This document shows, piece by piece, positions 35,758 to 45,707 of a stretch of 64,000 nt of DNA. The stretch is from positions 2,403,001-2,467,000 of the forward strand of contig NZ_JACGXA010000001.1 of the NCBI RefSeq assembly GCF_014138045.1, in the 5' to 3' direction. Every line of letters begins with the position of its first letter. The stretch's first letter is position 1. This DNA comes from Nocardioides ginsengisegetis. GTDB taxonomy: Bacteria; Actinomycetota; Actinomycetes; Propionibacteriales; Nocardioidaceae. The notes under the pieces were generated by a model. The model ran no database searches. It was not told the DNA's origin and was given only the letters and a program-made list of their open reading frames with translations. A program made the translations under genes and the position numbers.

Positions 35758-35789
35758 GGTCCTACCTTCTCAAGAGTCCGGGAACGTGA

Positions 35790-35823
35790 GTCGGCGGGAC
35801 CCCGCGAACGGGGTCCCGCCGAC
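35790..35823 (-). terminator. 15-bp perfect hairpin between infB and rbfA
   Basis: Arms GTCGGCGGGACCCCG (35790-35804) and its exact complement (35809-35823) enclose a CGAA loop. It lies 14 bases after the infB stop and 32 before rbfA. No T-run follows on the minus strand, so it may be an attenuator or an RNA-processing site rather than a full stop. Confidence 0.65.
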
Positions 35824-35837
35824 ACTGCACTGCTGGG

Positions 35838-38774
35838 TCAGGCGCGCGGGATCTCGCGCATCTCGAAGGACTCCACGACATCGCCGATCTCGATGTTCTG
35901 GTAGTTCTTCAGGACCAGACCACACTCGAAGCCCTCGCGGACCTCGGAGGCGTCGTCCTTCTCCCGCTTGAGCGAGGCCAGGTCGAGGTTGTCGGCCACG
36001 ACCTTGCCGTCGCGCAGCAGGCGCGCCTTGGCGTTGCGGCGGAGCAGGCCACTGGTGACCATGCAGCCGGCGATGTTGCCGATCTTCGAGGAGCGGAAGA
36101 TGTTGCGGATCTCCGCCTGTCCGAGCACGGACTCCTCGTAGACGGGCTTGAGCAGGCCCTTGAGAGCCGCCTCGATCTCCTCGATCGCCTGGTAGATGAC
36201 CGAGTAGTAGCGGATCTCGACACCCTCCTTCTCGGCCATCTCGGTCGCCTTGCCCTGGGGGCGGACGTTGAACCCGATGATGATGGCGTCGGAGGCGGCG
36301 GCCAGGTCGACGTTGGTCTCGGTGATCGCACCGACACCGCGGTCGATGACCCGGAGGCTGACCTCGTCGCCCACGTCGATCTGGGACAGCGAGTCCTCGA
36401 GGGCCTCGACCGAACCGGACACGTCGCCCTTGAGGATGAGGTTGAGCTCCTGCGTCTCGCCCTTCTCCATGGAGGCCATGAAGTCCTCGAGGGTGCGACG
36501 CACGCGACGCTTGGCCTGCATGGCCGCCCGCTCGCGCGACTCGCGCTTCTCGGCGATCTGGCGGGCCATGCGGTCGTCCTCGACGACGATGAACGTCTGG
36601 CCGGCGCCGGGCACCGCGGTGAGGCCGAGCACCATCGCGGGACGCGACGGGTCTGCCTCGGTGATGTTCTCGCCGTGCTCGTCGAGCATCGCCCGGACCC
36701 GGCCGTAGCCGGCTCCCGCGACGATCGAGTCGCCCACGCGCAGCGTGCCGCGCTGGACCAGGACCGTCGCCACCGGGCCACGGCCGCGGTCGAGGTGTGC
36801 CTCGACGACGAGACCCTGGGCGTCCTGGTGGGGGTTGGCCCGCAGGTCGAGCGAGGCGTCGGCGGTCAGGACGACGGCCTCGAGCAGCTTGTCGAGGTTG
36901 AGCTCCGACTTGGCCGACACGTCGACGAACATGGCGTCGCCGCCGTACTCCTCGGGCACCAGGCCGTACTCGGTCAGCTGGCCACGAACCTTGGTCGGGT
37001 CGGCATCCGGCTTGTCGATCTTGTTGACCGCGACCACGATCGGGACACCGGCGGCCTTGGCGTGGTTGAGCGCCTCGACCGTCTGGGGCATGACACCGTC
37101 GTCGGCCGCGACCACGAGGATCGCGATGTCGGTGGCCTGCGCACCACGGGCACGCATGGCGGTGAACGCCTCGTGACCCGGGGTGTCGATGAAGGTGATG
37201 CGACGCTCGTTGCCGTCGACGTCAGCGGTGACCTGGTAGGCACCGATGTGCTGCGTGATGCCACCGGCCTCCTTGTCGACGACGTTGGCGTTGCGCAGCG
37301 CGTCGAGGAGCTTGGTCTTTCCGTGGTCGACGTGACCCATGACGGTGACGACCGGCGGCCGGATGACCAGGTCGGAGTCCTCGCCCTCGTCCTCGCCGAA
37401 CTCGAGGTCGAAGGACTCGAGCAGCTCGCGGTCCTCGTCCTCGGGGGACACGACCTGGACGACGTAGTTGAGCTCCTCGCCGAGCAGCTCCAGCGTCTCG
37501 TCGTTGACCGACTCGGTCGCCGTCACCATCTCGCCCAGGGAGAACAGCATCTGGACGAGGGCGGAGACGTCGACGCCGATCCGCTCGGCGAAGTCGGTCA
37601 GCGAGGCGCCACGGGGCAGCTTGACGGTCTCGCCGTCACCCTTGCGGACGCGCACGCCACCGATCGTCGGGGCCTGCATGGCCTCGAACTCCTGACGACG
37701 TGCCCGCTTCGACTTGCGGCCACGACGCGACGGGCCGCCGGGGCGACCGAAGGCGCCCTGGGTCTGGCCACGCTGGCCGGGACGGCCACCGCCGCCGGGA
37801 CGACCGCCGCCCGCGGGGCCGAAGCCACCGGGACGACCACCGGCACCGGGAGCACCGGCACCAGCACCGGGACCACCGCGACCGGGGGCACCGCCACGGC
37901 CGGGAGCGCCACCGCGACCCGGGGCACCACCACGGGCGCCACCGGGACCACCGGCGGGACGGCCGCCGGGGCCGGAGCCGAAGGCAGCCGGGGACTTGGG
38001 CATCATCGCCGGGTTGGGGCGCGGCATGCCCGGGCGACCCGGAGCACCACCGTCACGGCCGGCCGGCGGACGCGGCGGACGCTGGTCGGAGCCACCGGGG
38101 GCACCGCCACCGGCAGGAGCGCCGGCGCCGCCACCCTGGGCGGGACCGCGGTCGCCGCCGGGAGCCGACGGACGACGGCCCATGCCCTGGCTGGAGGCGA
38201 AGGGGTTGTTGCCCGGACGCGGCGCGCCGGGGCGGCCGACCGGACGGGGAGCAGGGGACGGCGCCTTGGGCGTCGCGCCTGCCGAGGCCGCCGGGGCCGC
38301 GGGGGCCTCGGGCTCGGCCGGGGGTGCGGTCTGCGCGGCCGGGGCGGGCTCGACCTCGGCGGGCTTCTCAGCAGCCGGGGCGGGCGCGGCCTTGGGGCCG
38401 GGACGCGGGCCGGGAGCCTTGGGCGCCGGGGCGGCCTTGGCTGCCGGGGCCTCGGGGGCCTCGGTCTCGGCGGCCGGAGCCGCGGGGGCCTCGGGCTCGG
38501 CAGCGGGGGCTTCGGGCTCGGCCTTCTTGGCCGGGGCCTTGCGGGGGGCAGCCGGCTTGTCAGCGGCCTTCTCGGACGGGGCCGACGCCGGGGCGGCAGG
38601 CGCCTCGGTCTTCAGCTTGTCGCCGTACTCCTTGCGGAAACGCATCTCCGCAGGCAGCTCGACAGTGGAGCTCGCCGACTTGACGAACTCCCCCATCTCC
38701 TTGAACTTCTCGAGAACAAACTTGCTCTCGACACCGAACTCCTTGGCGAGTTCGTGGACTCGGGTCTTAGCCAC
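35838..38774 (-). CDS. infB: translation initiation factor IF-2
   Basis: A GTPase that brings initiator tRNA to the 30S subunit. It is 978 aa. An IF2_N domain ([20 protein letters not shown]) is followed by an about 330-residue low-complexity linker: first Ala/Pro/Glu repeats ([20 protein letters not shown]), then Gly/Arg/Pro repeats ([16 protein letters not shown]). The core starts near residue 380, with the P-loop [26 protein letters not shown] and [10 protein letters not shown]. The GTG start has AAGGAG 4 bases upstream. The linker is longer than in Escherichia coli but usual for actinobacteria. Confidence 0.97.
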   Translation of the reverse strand: MAKTRVHELAKEFGVESKFVLEKFKEMGEFVKSASSTVELPAEMRFRKEYGDKLKTEAPAAPASAPSEKAADKPAAPRKAPAKKAEPEAPAAEPEAPAAPAAETEAPEAPAAKAAPAPKAPGPRPGPKAAPAPAAEKPAEVEPAPAAQTAPPAEPEAPAAPAASAGATPKAPSPAPRPVGRPGAPRPGNNPFASSQGMGRRPSAPGGDRGPAQGGGAGAPAGGGAPGGSDQRPPRPPAGRDGGAPGRPGMPRPNPAMMPKSPAAFGSGPGGRPAGGPGGARGGAPGRGGAPGRGGAPGRGGPGAGAGAPGAGGRPGGFGPAGGGRPGGGGRPGQRGQTQGAFGRPGGPSRRGRKSKRARRQEFEAMQAPTIGGVRVRKGDGETVKLPRGASLTDFAERIGVDVSALVQMLFSLGEMVTATESVNDETLELLGEELNYVVQVVSPEDEDRELLESFDLEFGEDEGEDSDLVIRPPVVTVMGHVDHGKTKLLDALRNANVVDKEAGGITQHIGAYQVTADVDGNERRITFIDTPGHEAFTAMRARGAQATDIAILVVAADDGVMPQTVEALNHAKAAGVPIVVAVNKIDKPDADPTKVRGQLTEYGLVPEEYGGDAMFVDVSAKSELNLDKLLEAVVLTADASLDLRANPHQDAQGLVVEAHLDRGRGPVATVLVQRGTLRVGDSIVAGAGYGRVRAMLDEHGENITEADPSRPAMVLGLTAVPGAGQTFIVVEDDRMARQIAEKRESRERAAMQAKRRVRRTLEDFMASMEKGETQELNLILKGDVSGSVEALEDSLSQIDVGDEVSLRVIDRGVGAITETNVDLAAASDAIIIGFNVRPQGKATEMAEKEGVEIRYYSVIYQAIEEIEAALKGLLKPVYEESVLGQAEIRNIFRSSKIGNIAGCMVTSGLLRRNAKARLLRDGKVVADNLDLASLKREKDDASEVREGFECGLVLKNYQNIEIGDVVESFEMREIPRA

Positions 38775-38902
38775 GTTTCTCCTTCTGGCCCGAGCCCCTC
38801 GCCTGTCGGTGGGGGTGAATCGGACCGTTAGTGGTTGTGCAAACTCATCGCGAGTTACTCATCGAGTGCTCATGAGCTGCTGCTCCAGTTCCTGTTGGTC
38901 GA

Positions 38903-39232
38903 TCACGGTTGATGTGCTGGCGAGTCGAGGTACTCCCCGAGCGGTGCGCTGGTCAGCCCGCCCTGGCCCGCATGTCGCAGGGCCCGGGCGAAGGCTCGCC
39001 GGCGCACCGCGAGTTCGTAGCACTCGGCCGTGGGGTGCAGGTGCGCTCCGCGGCCGGGTGAGGTGGCGCCAGGATCGGGCACGACGGCGGGGTGGCCGTG
39101 CGCGTCCGAGCCGACGGTCACCCGCAACAACTCGCTCTTCGCGGCCCGCTGGCGACATCCGACGCACGTCCGGACCGGCCCCGTGGGGGCAGCGGAATCC
39201 GGGCATGCAGGGGAGATGTGTTCACGAGCCAC
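38903..39232 (-). CDS. ylxR: YlxR family RNA-binding protein
   Basis: A 109-aa DUF448 protein, normally between nusA and infB, with the signature VRTCVGCRQRAAKSELLRV. The family is associated with RNA binding and transcription control. The GTG at 39232 is fixed by TAGGGT (reverse complement of 39241-39246), 8 bases upstream. Here ylxR is cut off from nusA by a plus-strand hydrolase and a repeat, so this promoter is needed to drive ylxR-infB. The longer open frame to 39361 crosses the promoter. Confidence 0.92.
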   Translation of the reverse strand: MAREHISPACPDSAAPTGPVRTCVGCRQRAAKSELLRVTVGSDAHGHPAVVPDPGATSPGRGAHLHPTAECYELAVRRRAFARALRHAGQGGLTSAPLGEYLDSPAHQP

Positions 39233-39240
39233 TGTCGACA

Positions 39241-39319
39241 ACCCTACCGTGCGCGGCCATCGGTTATCGAACCGGCGCTGTGCGGAACAGCCCACGACGG
39301 GCCCGGGTTTGGCTAGCGT
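39241..39319. promoter_or_regulatory. divergent leaderless promoters of ylxR and the hydrolase
   Basis: The 94-base gap carries a minus-strand TAGGGT (39241-39246) 8 bases before the ylxR GTG. It also carries a plus-strand TAGCGT (39314-39319) 7 bases before the hydrolase GTG. No clear -35 or operator stands out between them. Confidence 0.6.
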
Positions 39320-39326
39320 ACGGCGC

Positions 39327-40055
39327 GTGCGACCCCTGGCCACGATGCTCACTCCCGTCACCCGACGCCTCGTCTACCCCAGCCGCGGCACTCGCGTCCC
39401 GGCCGCGGGCACGACCCTCCACCTGCGGAGGGGCAACGTCGACCTGCGCGGCTGGGTCGTCAACCCTGGGCAACCGCGGGCGCTGGTCTACTACGGCGGC
39501 AACGGGGAGGGCGTCCACGACCTGCGTGGGGTGCTCGCCGAGCGCCTCCCCGACCACACCTCCTACCTGCTCGCCTACCGCGGCTACGGCGCCAGTGGCG
39601 GCCGGCCCAGCGAGCGGGCGCTCCGCGAGGACGCGCTCGCCCTGGTCGACCACGTGGCCGGGCGGCACCCCCACCACCCCGTGGACGTGATCGGGCGCAG
39701 TCTCGGCAGCGGTGTCGCGACCCAGGTCGCGGTCCGCCGTCCGGTGGGCCGGCTCGTGCTCGTCACGCCGTTCGACAGCCTCGTGGCCACGGCGGGCGAC
39801 CTGTTCCCCCGGCTCCCGATGCACCGCCTCGTGCACGACCGGTGGGACTCGGCGGCCGCCGCGCCCGCCCTGGCCGCACCCGTGCTGGTGCTGCGGGCCG
39901 GGCGTGACGACCTGGTGAGGCCGCCACGCACCGACCGGCTGCTGGAGGTGCTCCCGGGCTCGACGCGCGTGGTGGACTTCCCCGACGCCGACCACGCCAG
40001 CCTGGTCGACGACCCGGCGTACTGGACGGCGATCGAGGAGTTCCTCCGCCCCTGA
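39327..40055 (+). CDS. alpha/beta hydrolase
   Basis: A serine hydrolase-like protein of 242 aa, related to the BEM46/FrsA-like group. The nucleophile elbow is VIGRSLGSGVATQVAVR, with the serine in G-R-S-L-G. Acid and histidine are in LVLRAGRDDLVRPPRTDRLL and PDADHASLVDDP. The oxyanion segment LVYYGGNGEGVHDL is near residue 55, and LAYRGYGASGG is typical. GTG 39327 has TAGCGT 7 bases upstream; ATG 39345 is the alternative. Its position, inverted inside the nusA-infB operon, is unusual. Confidence 0.85.
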   Translation: MRPLATMLTPVTRRLVYPSRGTRVPAAGTTLHLRRGNVDLRGWVVNPGQPRALVYYGGNGEGVHDLRGVLAERLPDHTSYLLAYRGYGASGGRPSERALREDALALVDHVAGRHPHHPVDVIGRSLGSGVATQVAVRRPVGRLVLVTPFDSLVATAGDLFPRLPMHRLVHDRWDSAAAAPALAAPVLVLRAGRDDLVRPPRTDRLLEVLPGSTRVVDFPDADHASLVDDPAYWTAIEEFLRP

Positions 40056-40079
40056 GGGTTGCCGTACCGGGGCCTGGCC

Positions 40080-40336
40080 GGGTGCGCCGCGTAGCCGATC
40101 GCGCCTCGGCGGTGAGCCAGCAACCGAACCCGACCGGAAGACGGTTCACCAGCCACCGCCCGGCCGACCCGACGGTGAGCCACGAACCGAACCGGGCAGG
40201 GAAACGGTTCACAGCTCACCGCTCCCGCCGCTCCACCCACGCCTCCAGGGCGCCCGCGCATGCGGGCGCCAGTCACCAGCGGCAGTTGCGCGGACCCGAC
40301 GTCGTGCAGCCCGGCGGTTGCGCCGACTCGACCGTC
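40080..40336 (+). repeat. modular palindromic intergenic repeat, copy B
   Basis: It fills the gap between the hydrolase and nusA. Head GGGTGCGCCGCGTAG (40080-40094) overlaps TAGCCGATCGCG (40092-40103). A 110-base core (40111-40220) holds two hairpin units of the form GGTGAGC-N3-GAACCG...CGGTTC-N3-GCTCACC joined by CCGCCCGGCCGACCCGAC. A perfect 9-base hairpin GGCGCCCGC-GCAT-GCGGGCGCC (40249-40270) follows. Two tail motifs of the type GGCAGTTGCGCCGACTCGA sit at 40281-40303 and 40313-40336. The core equals copy C at 97 of 110 positions. Confidence 0.88.
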
Positions 40337-40342
40337 TTCGGC

Positions 40343-41350
40343 TCAGTCCACGGGCGGCGCGACCGGCGGCGCAACCGGCTCGGCCGGCGCTTCGTCGGAC
40401 CGGATGTCGATGCGCCAGCCGGTGAGGCGCGCGGCGAGGCGGGCGTTCTGGCCCTCCTTGCCGATGGCCAGCGACAGCTGGAAGTCCGGCACGACCACCC
40501 GCGCCGAGCGGGCGGCCAGGTCGACGATCTCGACCGAGGTGACCCGCGCCGGCGACAGCGCGTGCGCCACGAGCTCGGCCGGGTCCTCGGACCAGTCGAC
40601 GATGTCGATCTTCTCGCCGTGCAGCTCCGACATCACGTTGCGGACCCGCTGGCCCATGGGGCCGATGCAGGCGCCCTTGGGGTTGACGCCCTGCGCGCGC
40701 GAGGCGACCGCGATCTTGGTGCGGTGGCCGGCCTCGCGGGCGATCGCGGTGATCTCGACGCTGCCGTCGGCGATCTCGGGGACCTCGAGGGCGAACAGCT
40801 TCTTCACCAGGTTGGGGTGGCTGCGCGACAGCGTGATCTGCGGGCCGCGCATGCCCTTGCGGACCGAGACGACCAGGCACTTGATGCGGGTGCCGTGCTC
40901 GTAGCGCTCCCCGGGGACCCGCTCGCCCATCGGCAGCAGCGCCTCGACCCGGCCGAGGTCGACCATGACGTCGTCGGGGTTGCGACCCTGCTGGATGACG
41001 CCGGAGACGATGTCGCCCTCCTTGCCGGAGAACTCACCGAACTTGATGTCGTCCTCGGCGTCGCGCAGGCGCTGCAGCATGATCTGCTTCGCGGTCGTCG
41101 CCGCGATCCGGCCGAAGCCGTCCGGGGTGTCGTCGTACTCGCCGACCGGGTTGCCCTCGTCGTCGACCTCGGTGGCCATGACCGACACGTGGCCGGTCTT
41201 GCGGTCGAGCTCGACGCGCGCCTTCTCCTGGGCGCCGGGCGTCTTGTGGTACGCCGTCAGCAGGGCCTGCTCGATGGCCTCCACGAGAACGTCGAAGGAG
41301 ATCTCCTTCTCCCTCTCGAGCATGCGCAGGATGCTCAGGTCGATGTCCAT
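40343..41350 (-). CDS. nusA: transcription termination/antitermination factor NusA
   Basis: An RNA-polymerase-associated elongation factor of 335 aa with the N-terminal polymerase-binding domain, S1 ([20 protein letters not shown]), KH1 and KH2 ([16 protein letters not shown], then [18 protein letters not shown]). Like other actinobacterial NusA it lacks the C-terminal acidic repeats of Escherichia coli. The tail [15 protein letters not shown] is low complexity. Its ATG overlaps the rimP stop by one base. It normally continues into ylxR-infB; here it ends at repeat copy B. Confidence 0.96.
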   Translation of the reverse strand: MDIDLSILRMLEREKEISFDVLVEAIEQALLTAYHKTPGAQEKARVELDRKTGHVSVMATEVDDEGNPVGEYDDTPDGFGRIAATTAKQIMLQRLRDAEDDIKFGEFSGKEGDIVSGVIQQGRNPDDVMVDLGRVEALLPMGERVPGERYEHGTRIKCLVVSVRKGMRGPQITLSRSHPNLVKKLFALEVPEIADGSVEITAIAREAGHRTKIAVASRAQGVNPKGACIGPMGQRVRNVMSELHGEKIDIVDWSEDPAELVAHALSPARVTSVEIVDLAARSARVVVPDFQLSLAIGKEGQNARLAARLTGWRIDIRSDEAPAEPVAPPVAPPVD

Positions 41351-41856
41351 CAGGCGTCCTCGTCCTCTTCGTCTTCTGGTGCGTGCTTGCGGTTGAACTC
41401 GATCTGGACCAGGGCCTTGGCGACCTCGGTGTAGGCGAGCTCACGGTCCGTGCCGTCGACGTCGAGCGTCACGCGCTCGTCGTCGGAGGCGCCGATGCGC
41501 CCCGTGACGGCATCACCGTCGGTGAGGGTGACCTTGACCAGCCGGTCGGCGTTGCGGCGCCAGTGGCGCGGCAACGTGAGCGGGCGGTCGACACCCCGCG
41601 AGGTGACCTCGAGCGTGTAGGGGTGCTCCCCCATCACGTCGCTCTCCTCGTCCAGCACCCTGTTGACCTCGCGCGTCGCGTCGGCGACGTCGTCGAGGGT
41701 CACCCCGCCGTCCTTGTCCACGGCGATGCGCAGCACCCTGCGCTTGCCGGCAGGGGTGATCTCCACGGCCTCGATGTCGAGGCCCAGGGCACTCAGGGGG
41801 TCGGCGAGCTCGGTCTCGATACGGTCCCGGATGGCGTCCTGCTTGGCGCTGCTCAC
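41350..41856 (-). CDS. rimP: ribosome maturation factor RimP
   Basis: A 30S assembly factor of 168 aa. The N-terminal domain has [20 protein letters not shown] and [18 protein letters not shown]; the segment [20 protein letters not shown] is the family signature. The GTG at 41856 is preceded by AAGGAGG, about 10 bases upstream. The frame stays open to 43014 but crosses the ribosome site and two plus-strand genes. It is the first gene of the rimP-nusA unit. Confidence 0.95.
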   Translation of the reverse strand: MSSAKQDAIRDRIETELADPLSALGLDIEAVEITPAGKRRVLRIAVDKDGGVTLDDVADATREVNRVLDEESDVMGEHPYTLEVTSRGVDRPLTLPRHWRRNADRLVKVTLTDGDAVTGRIGASDDERVTLDVDGTDRELAYTEVAKALVQIEFNRKHAPEDEEDEDA

Positions 41857-41956
41857 GAGTGGGCGACCTCCTTGTGCTGTTGTCGGCGACCACGATAGCC
41901 GCTGTCCCGGCCCACCTTCATCTTGCCGCCGACCGCACGGGGATAGGGTCGCTGCC

Positions 41957-42493
41957 GTGCCGGTCACTCCCCCTGTCGAGACCCCCCTGCCCGCCAGTCG
42001 GCGGGGGGCGATCGCCGCTCTGCTGCTGGGATCGGGGGTCCTCGCCGGCTGCGACCTCGACCTGTCCGGCGACGGCTCGGGCGGCCCCTCCGCGTCGGGA
42101 TCCGCGGACCCCGACGCGGCCCTCGTGGACCGGGCCCTGGCCGAGATCGGCGACCTCGCCGCGCTCGTCGCGGCGGTCTCCTCGGACTTCCCGGGACTGC
42201 GCGGGCGACTGGCCCCGTGGGCCGCGCTGCACGACGCGCACAGGGAAGTCCTCGGTGGCGGGACGCCCTCCTCCGCGGCGGCCGGTGCGGGCTCCACGCC
42301 CTCGTTCGCCTCGACGAACGAGGCGCTCACCGAGGTGCGGGGTCGCGAGCAACGCGGCCAGCGGCGGCTCGCGGACTGGGCGGTGGCCGCCGAGAGCGGC
42401 AGCCTGGCCCGGCTCCTGGCCTGCATGTCGGCGGGGGTCGCCCAGCGCCTCGCCCACGATCTCGCTCCGACCGGGGCGGAGGTCCCGGCATGA
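41957..42493 (+). CDS. hypothetical lipoprotein
   Basis: A 178-aa exported protein with a type II signal: basic [15 protein letters not shown] followed by lipobox VLAGC, then a Ser/Gly/Asp-rich spacer and a helical domain rich in Ala and Arg. The GTG at 41957 has TAGGGT (41944-41949) 7 bases upstream, so it is leaderless. It overlaps the ferritin-like gene by 4 bases. The pair next to rimP is a frequent actinobacterial arrangement; function unknown. Confidence 0.82.
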   Translation: MPVTPPVETPLPASRRGAIAALLLGSGVLAGCDLDLSGDGSGGPSASGSADPDAALVDRALAEIGDLAALVAAVSSDFPGLRGRLAPWAALHDAHREVLGGGTPSSAAAGAGSTPSFASTNEALTEVRGREQRGQRRLADWAVAAESGSLARLLACMSAGVAQRLAHDLAPTGAEVPA

Positions 42494-42933
42494 CCGCGGA
42501 CTCCCGGGTGGACGCCCTCCAGACCGCTCTGGCGGCCGAGCACGCCGCCGTCTACGTGTACGGCGCCCTCGCGGGCCAGGCGGACCCCGTCACCGACGCC
42601 CGGCTGCGCACGGACCTGACCGCGGCCTATGCGGTGCACCGTGGCCGCCGCGACGCACTGGCCCGGGCCGTGGTCGACGCGGGGGCGACTCCGGTGGCCG
42701 CCGAGCCGGCGTACGAGCTGCCGTCCCCGCTCGGGACCGCGGCTGCGCTCACCCGGGCCGCGCTGGGGCTCGAGCGCGCGACGGCCGAGACCTATGCGTG
42801 GGTGGTGGCCCGGACGACGGGGCCGGACCGGCGTCGGGCCGTGGAGGCCGTGAACGACGCAGCGGTCCGCGAACTCGTCTTCCGGGGAACTCCCGAGATG
42901 CTCCCCGGGGCAAACGAGTACGCGGACCGCTGA
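42490..42933 (+). CDS. ferritin-like domain protein (DUF4439-type)
   Basis: A 147-aa all-helical protein with carboxylates in [17 protein letters not shown] and [18 protein letters not shown] placed as in ferritin-like four-helix bundles. It has no signal peptide. Metal binding is not proven. ATGA overlap couples it to the lipoprotein gene, suggesting a shared role. It ends 155 bases before the convergent HAD gene. Confidence 0.82.
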   Translation: MTADSRVDALQTALAAEHAAVYVYGALAGQADPVTDARLRTDLTAAYAVHRGRRDALARAVVDAGATPVAAEPAYELPSPLGTAAALTRAALGLERATAETYAWVVARTTGPDRRRAVEAVNDAAVRELVFRGTPEMLPGANEYADR

Positions 42934-42996
42934 GGCCTGGACAACGAGGCCGTCGGGTGGAGCCGGCGATGTGTGGGGGGACTGCCGACTCCTCCG

Positions 42997-43073
42997 TTGT
43001 GCACAATCATGCAACGCCGCAGGTCAAGGCCGCCATCGGAACGGTTCCTCACGTTTGTGCATTGCACAAACGT
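42997..43073. promoter_or_regulatory. two TTGTGCA-type palindromes in a convergent gap
   Basis: TTGTGCACAA lies at 42997-43006 and a perfect 23-base palindrome ACGTTTGTGCA-T-TGCACAAACGT at 43051-43073. The latter closely resembles 16750-16766. Both flanking genes end here, so no known promoter is present. The sites may mark an unannotated small RNA, or act as 3' hairpins. The rest of the 154-base gap shows nothing else. Confidence 0.45.
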
Positions 43074-43087
43074 GCAGTCGGGGCGTG

Positions 43088-43792
43088 TCAGGGCCAGGAA
43101 CCGACGATCTCGTGGATCTCGGACAGGCGGTGCACGACGGCGTCCGGCTCGCCCTCGGTGTGCCCGACCTGCTCGGGCGGGATCGCACTGTGCGGCACGT
43201 GGATCGCCCGGAGTCCGGCGTGGTGCGCGCCCCAGATGTCGTCGAAGAGGCGGTCCCCCACGTAGACGCACCGGGCCGGGTCGGTGGCGCCGACGGCGTC
43301 CATCGCCGCCCCGAACGCCTTCGGTGAGGGCTTGGTCCACGGGATCTCGGAGGTGTAGACGTCCCCGTCGATCAGGTCCAGGACGCCGTCGCGCTCGAAG
43401 AAGCCGCGGTGCCACTCGCGCGGCCAGATCGTGTTGGACAGCACCCCCACCTTCACGCCGTCGTCGCGCAGCGCCTCGAACAGCGGGCGCACCTCGGGGT
43501 CGGTGAGCGTGTGCGGCTCCCAGAATTCGTAGTACGCCGTGAGCAGGGCCGGGTCGTGGTCGAGACCCGCCTCGTCGAAGAGATCGGCCACCGTCGCGCT
43601 CTGCTGGTGGTCGCGGGAGCGCCCCCACACCACTGACCCGGCCGCGTGCAGCCGGGCGGTGATCTCGTCGTGGGGATGATCCGCGTTGACCACGGCCTGG
43701 GCGAGCGCCAGCGACTCCGCGTGGAAGTCGACGTCGTGCCACTGGGTGAGCGTGCCACCCCAGTCGAAGAGGACGGCCTCGATCCCGGTCAC
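43088..43792 (-). CDS. HAD family hydrolase
   Basis: A 234-aa haloacid-dehalogenase-like protein. The nucleophile D10 is in [12 protein letters not shown]; the position two residues on, usually a second Asp in phosphatases, is Gly, so phosphatase activity is uncertain. Motif II is [10 protein letters not shown], motif III is [11 protein letters not shown], and motif IV is [14 protein letters not shown]. The GTG start overlaps the proS stop by 4 bases, so it is co-expressed with proS. Confidence 0.88.
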   Translation of the reverse strand: MTGIEAVLFDWGGTLTQWHDVDFHAESLALAQAVVNADHPHDEITARLHAAGSVVWGRSRDHQQSATVADLFDEAGLDHDPALLTAYYEFWEPHTLTDPEVRPLFEALRDDGVKVGVLSNTIWPREWHRGFFERDGVLDLIDGDVYTSEIPWTKPSPKAFGAAMDAVGATDPARCVYVGDRLFDDIWGAHHAGLRAIHVPHSAIPPEQVGHTEGEPDAVVHRLSEIHEIVGSWP

Positions 43793-45573
43793 GCGCGGAC
43801 GAGGCCCACGACGTGGTCGACGACGGAATCGGCGGCGACCTGCTCGCGCTCGCCGGTGGCGCGGTCCTTGACCTCGACGGTGCCGTCGGTGCCCAGGCTC
43901 TTGCCCACGACCACGATCGTCGGGACGCCGATCAGCTCGGCGTCCTTGAACTTCACGCCGGGGCTGACCTTGCCGGTGCGGTCGTCGTAGAGGACGTCGA
44001 TGCCCTGCGCCGAGAGCTCGGTGGCGATGCGGTCGGCGGCGGCGAAGACCTCCTCGTCCTTGCCGGCGGCCACGAGGTGGACATCGGCCGGGGCGACCTC
44101 ACGGGGCCAGCACAGGCCGATCTCGTCGAGGGTGCCCTCGGCGATCGCGGCGACGGCGCGCGACGGGCCGATGCCGTAGGAACCCATCGTCACCGTGACG
44201 AGCTTGCCGTTCTCGTCGAGGACCTTGAGGTCGAGGGCGTCGGCGTACTTGCGGCCGAGCTGGAAGATGTGGCCCATCTCGATGCCGCGGGCCGACTCGA
44301 GGATGCCGCCGTCGGTGTCGCCGCAGGCGGGGCAGGGGTCGCCGTCGCGGACCTCGGCGACGTCGATGACGCCGTCGCCGCTGAAGTCGCGGCCGGCCAC
44401 CAGGTCGAGCACGTGGCTGCCGGCGACGTCGGCACCGGTGACCCAGGCGCTGCCCTCGCCGACGCGCGGGTCGAGGAGGTAGCGGACCTCGGCGGGCTTC
44501 TTCTCGCCGAGCGCACCGGGGCCGATGTAGCCCTTGGCCAGGCTCGGGCGCGAGGCGAAGTCGGCGTCGCCGAAGGGCTCGAACACGACACCCTCGCCCA
44601 GCTTGGACTCCAGGCGCTTGGCGTCGACATCGCGGTCACCGGGCAGGCCGATCGCCAGCGCCTCGGTGGTGCCGTCGGGGTGCTTGAGCGAGAAGACGAC
44701 GTTCTTGAGCGTGTCCGCGGCGTGCCAGGGACGGTCGTCGCGGGGGAACTTCTCGTTGAGGTGGTCGACCAGCGTGTCGATGGTCGGGGTGTCGGGGGTC
44801 TCCTCCGCGTGCGCGGCGGGCGCGTCGTCGTACGCCGTGGGCGCGGCGGGGGTGGTGTCCACCGCCTCCACGTTGGCGGCGTAGTCGCAGCGGGTGCAGC
44901 GGACGTAGGTGTCCTCGCCGACCTCGGCCTTGGCCAGGAACTCCTCGGACTTGGAGCCGCCCATGGCCCCGGCCTCGGCCTTGACGATGACGTACTCGAA
45001 GCCGAGCTTGTCGAAGATCCGGATGTAGGCGTTGCGGTGGGCCTGGTAGCTGGCGTCCAGGCCGGCGTCGTCGACGTCGAAGGAGTAGGAGTCCTTCATG
45101 ACGAACTCGCGGCCGCGCAGCAGGCCCGCGCGGGGACGCGCCTCGTCGCGGTACTTGGTCTGGATCTGGTAGATGGAGAGCGGCAGGTCCTTGTAGGAGG
45201 AGTAGAGGTCCTTCACCACGAGGGTGAACATCTCCTCGTGGGTGGGGCCGAGCAGGTAGTCGTTGCCCTTGCGGTCCTTGAGCCGGAAGATGCCGTCGCC
45301 GTACTCCGTCCAGCGGTTGGTCGCCTCGTAGGGCTCGCGGGGCAGCAACGCGGGGAAGGAGAGCTCCTGGGCGCCGATGGCGTCCATCTCCTCGCGGATG
45401 ATCTGCTCGATCTTGCGGAGCACCTTCAGGCCCAGCGGCAGCCAGGTGTAGATGCCGGGCGCGGCACGGCGGATGTAGCCGGCGCGCACCAGGAGACGGT
45501 GGCTCGGCACCTCGGCGTCCGCGGGGTCCTCTCGCAGGGTCCGCACGAACAGGCTCGACATCCTCATGATCAT
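43789..45573 (-). CDS. proS: prolyl-tRNA synthetase
   Basis: Charges tRNA-Pro. It is a bacterial-type class II synthetase of 594 aa. Motif 2 is visible around [20 protein letters not shown] and motif 3 in [19 protein letters not shown]. The inserted YbaK-like editing domain lies at about residues 240-380, and [12 protein letters not shown] and [10 protein letters not shown] are metal-site-like. The ATG at 45573 has TAGCCT 6 bases upstream (leaderless); ATGs at 45567 and 45561 are alternatives. Confidence 0.96.
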   Translation of the reverse strand: MIMRMSSLFVRTLREDPADAEVPSHRLLVRAGYIRRAAPGIYTWLPLGLKVLRKIEQIIREEMDAIGAQELSFPALLPREPYEATNRWTEYGDGIFRLKDRKGNDYLLGPTHEEMFTLVVKDLYSSYKDLPLSIYQIQTKYRDEARPRAGLLRGREFVMKDSYSFDVDDAGLDASYQAHRNAYIRIFDKLGFEYVIVKAEAGAMGGSKSEEFLAKAEVGEDTYVRCTRCDYAANVEAVDTTPAAPTAYDDAPAAHAEETPDTPTIDTLVDHLNEKFPRDDRPWHAADTLKNVVFSLKHPDGTTEALAIGLPGDRDVDAKRLESKLGEGVVFEPFGDADFASRPSLAKGYIGPGALGEKKPAEVRYLLDPRVGEGSAWVTGADVAGSHVLDLVAGRDFSGDGVIDVAEVRDGDPCPACGDTDGGILESARGIEMGHIFQLGRKYADALDLKVLDENGKLVTVTMGSYGIGPSRAVAAIAEGTLDEIGLCWPREVAPADVHLVAAGKDEEVFAAADRIATELSAQGIDVLYDDRTGKVSPGVKFKDAELIGVPTIVVVGKSLGTDGTVEVKDRATGEREQVAADSVVDHVVGLVRA

Positions 45574-45707
45574 GGGGGAAGGCTACTTGCGGGGTGTGGT
45601 GGCCCGCGAACCAGTTCCGTCCCGACGCAACCTTTCCCCGCGCCCCGGCGTCAATGGGCTGCCGGACGATCCGGAAGCACACCACGACTCGACCCTCGGA
45701 GCCCTCG

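Noticed and set aside
37700..38600. Dense short repeats suggesting a CRISPR or satellite array
   Set aside because: They lie inside infB and encode the Gly/Arg/Pro and Ala/Pro/Glu linker of IF-2; there are no uniform repeat and spacer lengths.
38859..39206. A 115-codon minus-strand open frame near ylxR
   Set aside because: It is out of frame with the YlxR signature RTCVGCRQR and is Arg/Pro-rich shadow sequence.
40056..40342. A plus-strand open frame through repeat copy B and into nusA antisense
   Set aside because: Its translation across the repeat is just the palindromes read as codons, and it continues antisense to nusA.
41857..43014. In-frame extension of rimP upstream to 43014
   Set aside because: It runs through the AAGGAGG ribosome site and opposite two plus-strand genes; RimP homology begins at the GTG at 41856.
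45574..45707. A T-box or other riboswitch ahead of proS or the secreted-protein gene
   Set aside because: proS has a -10 box 6 bases before its start, leaving no leader, and no T-box-like pairing was seen on either strand.
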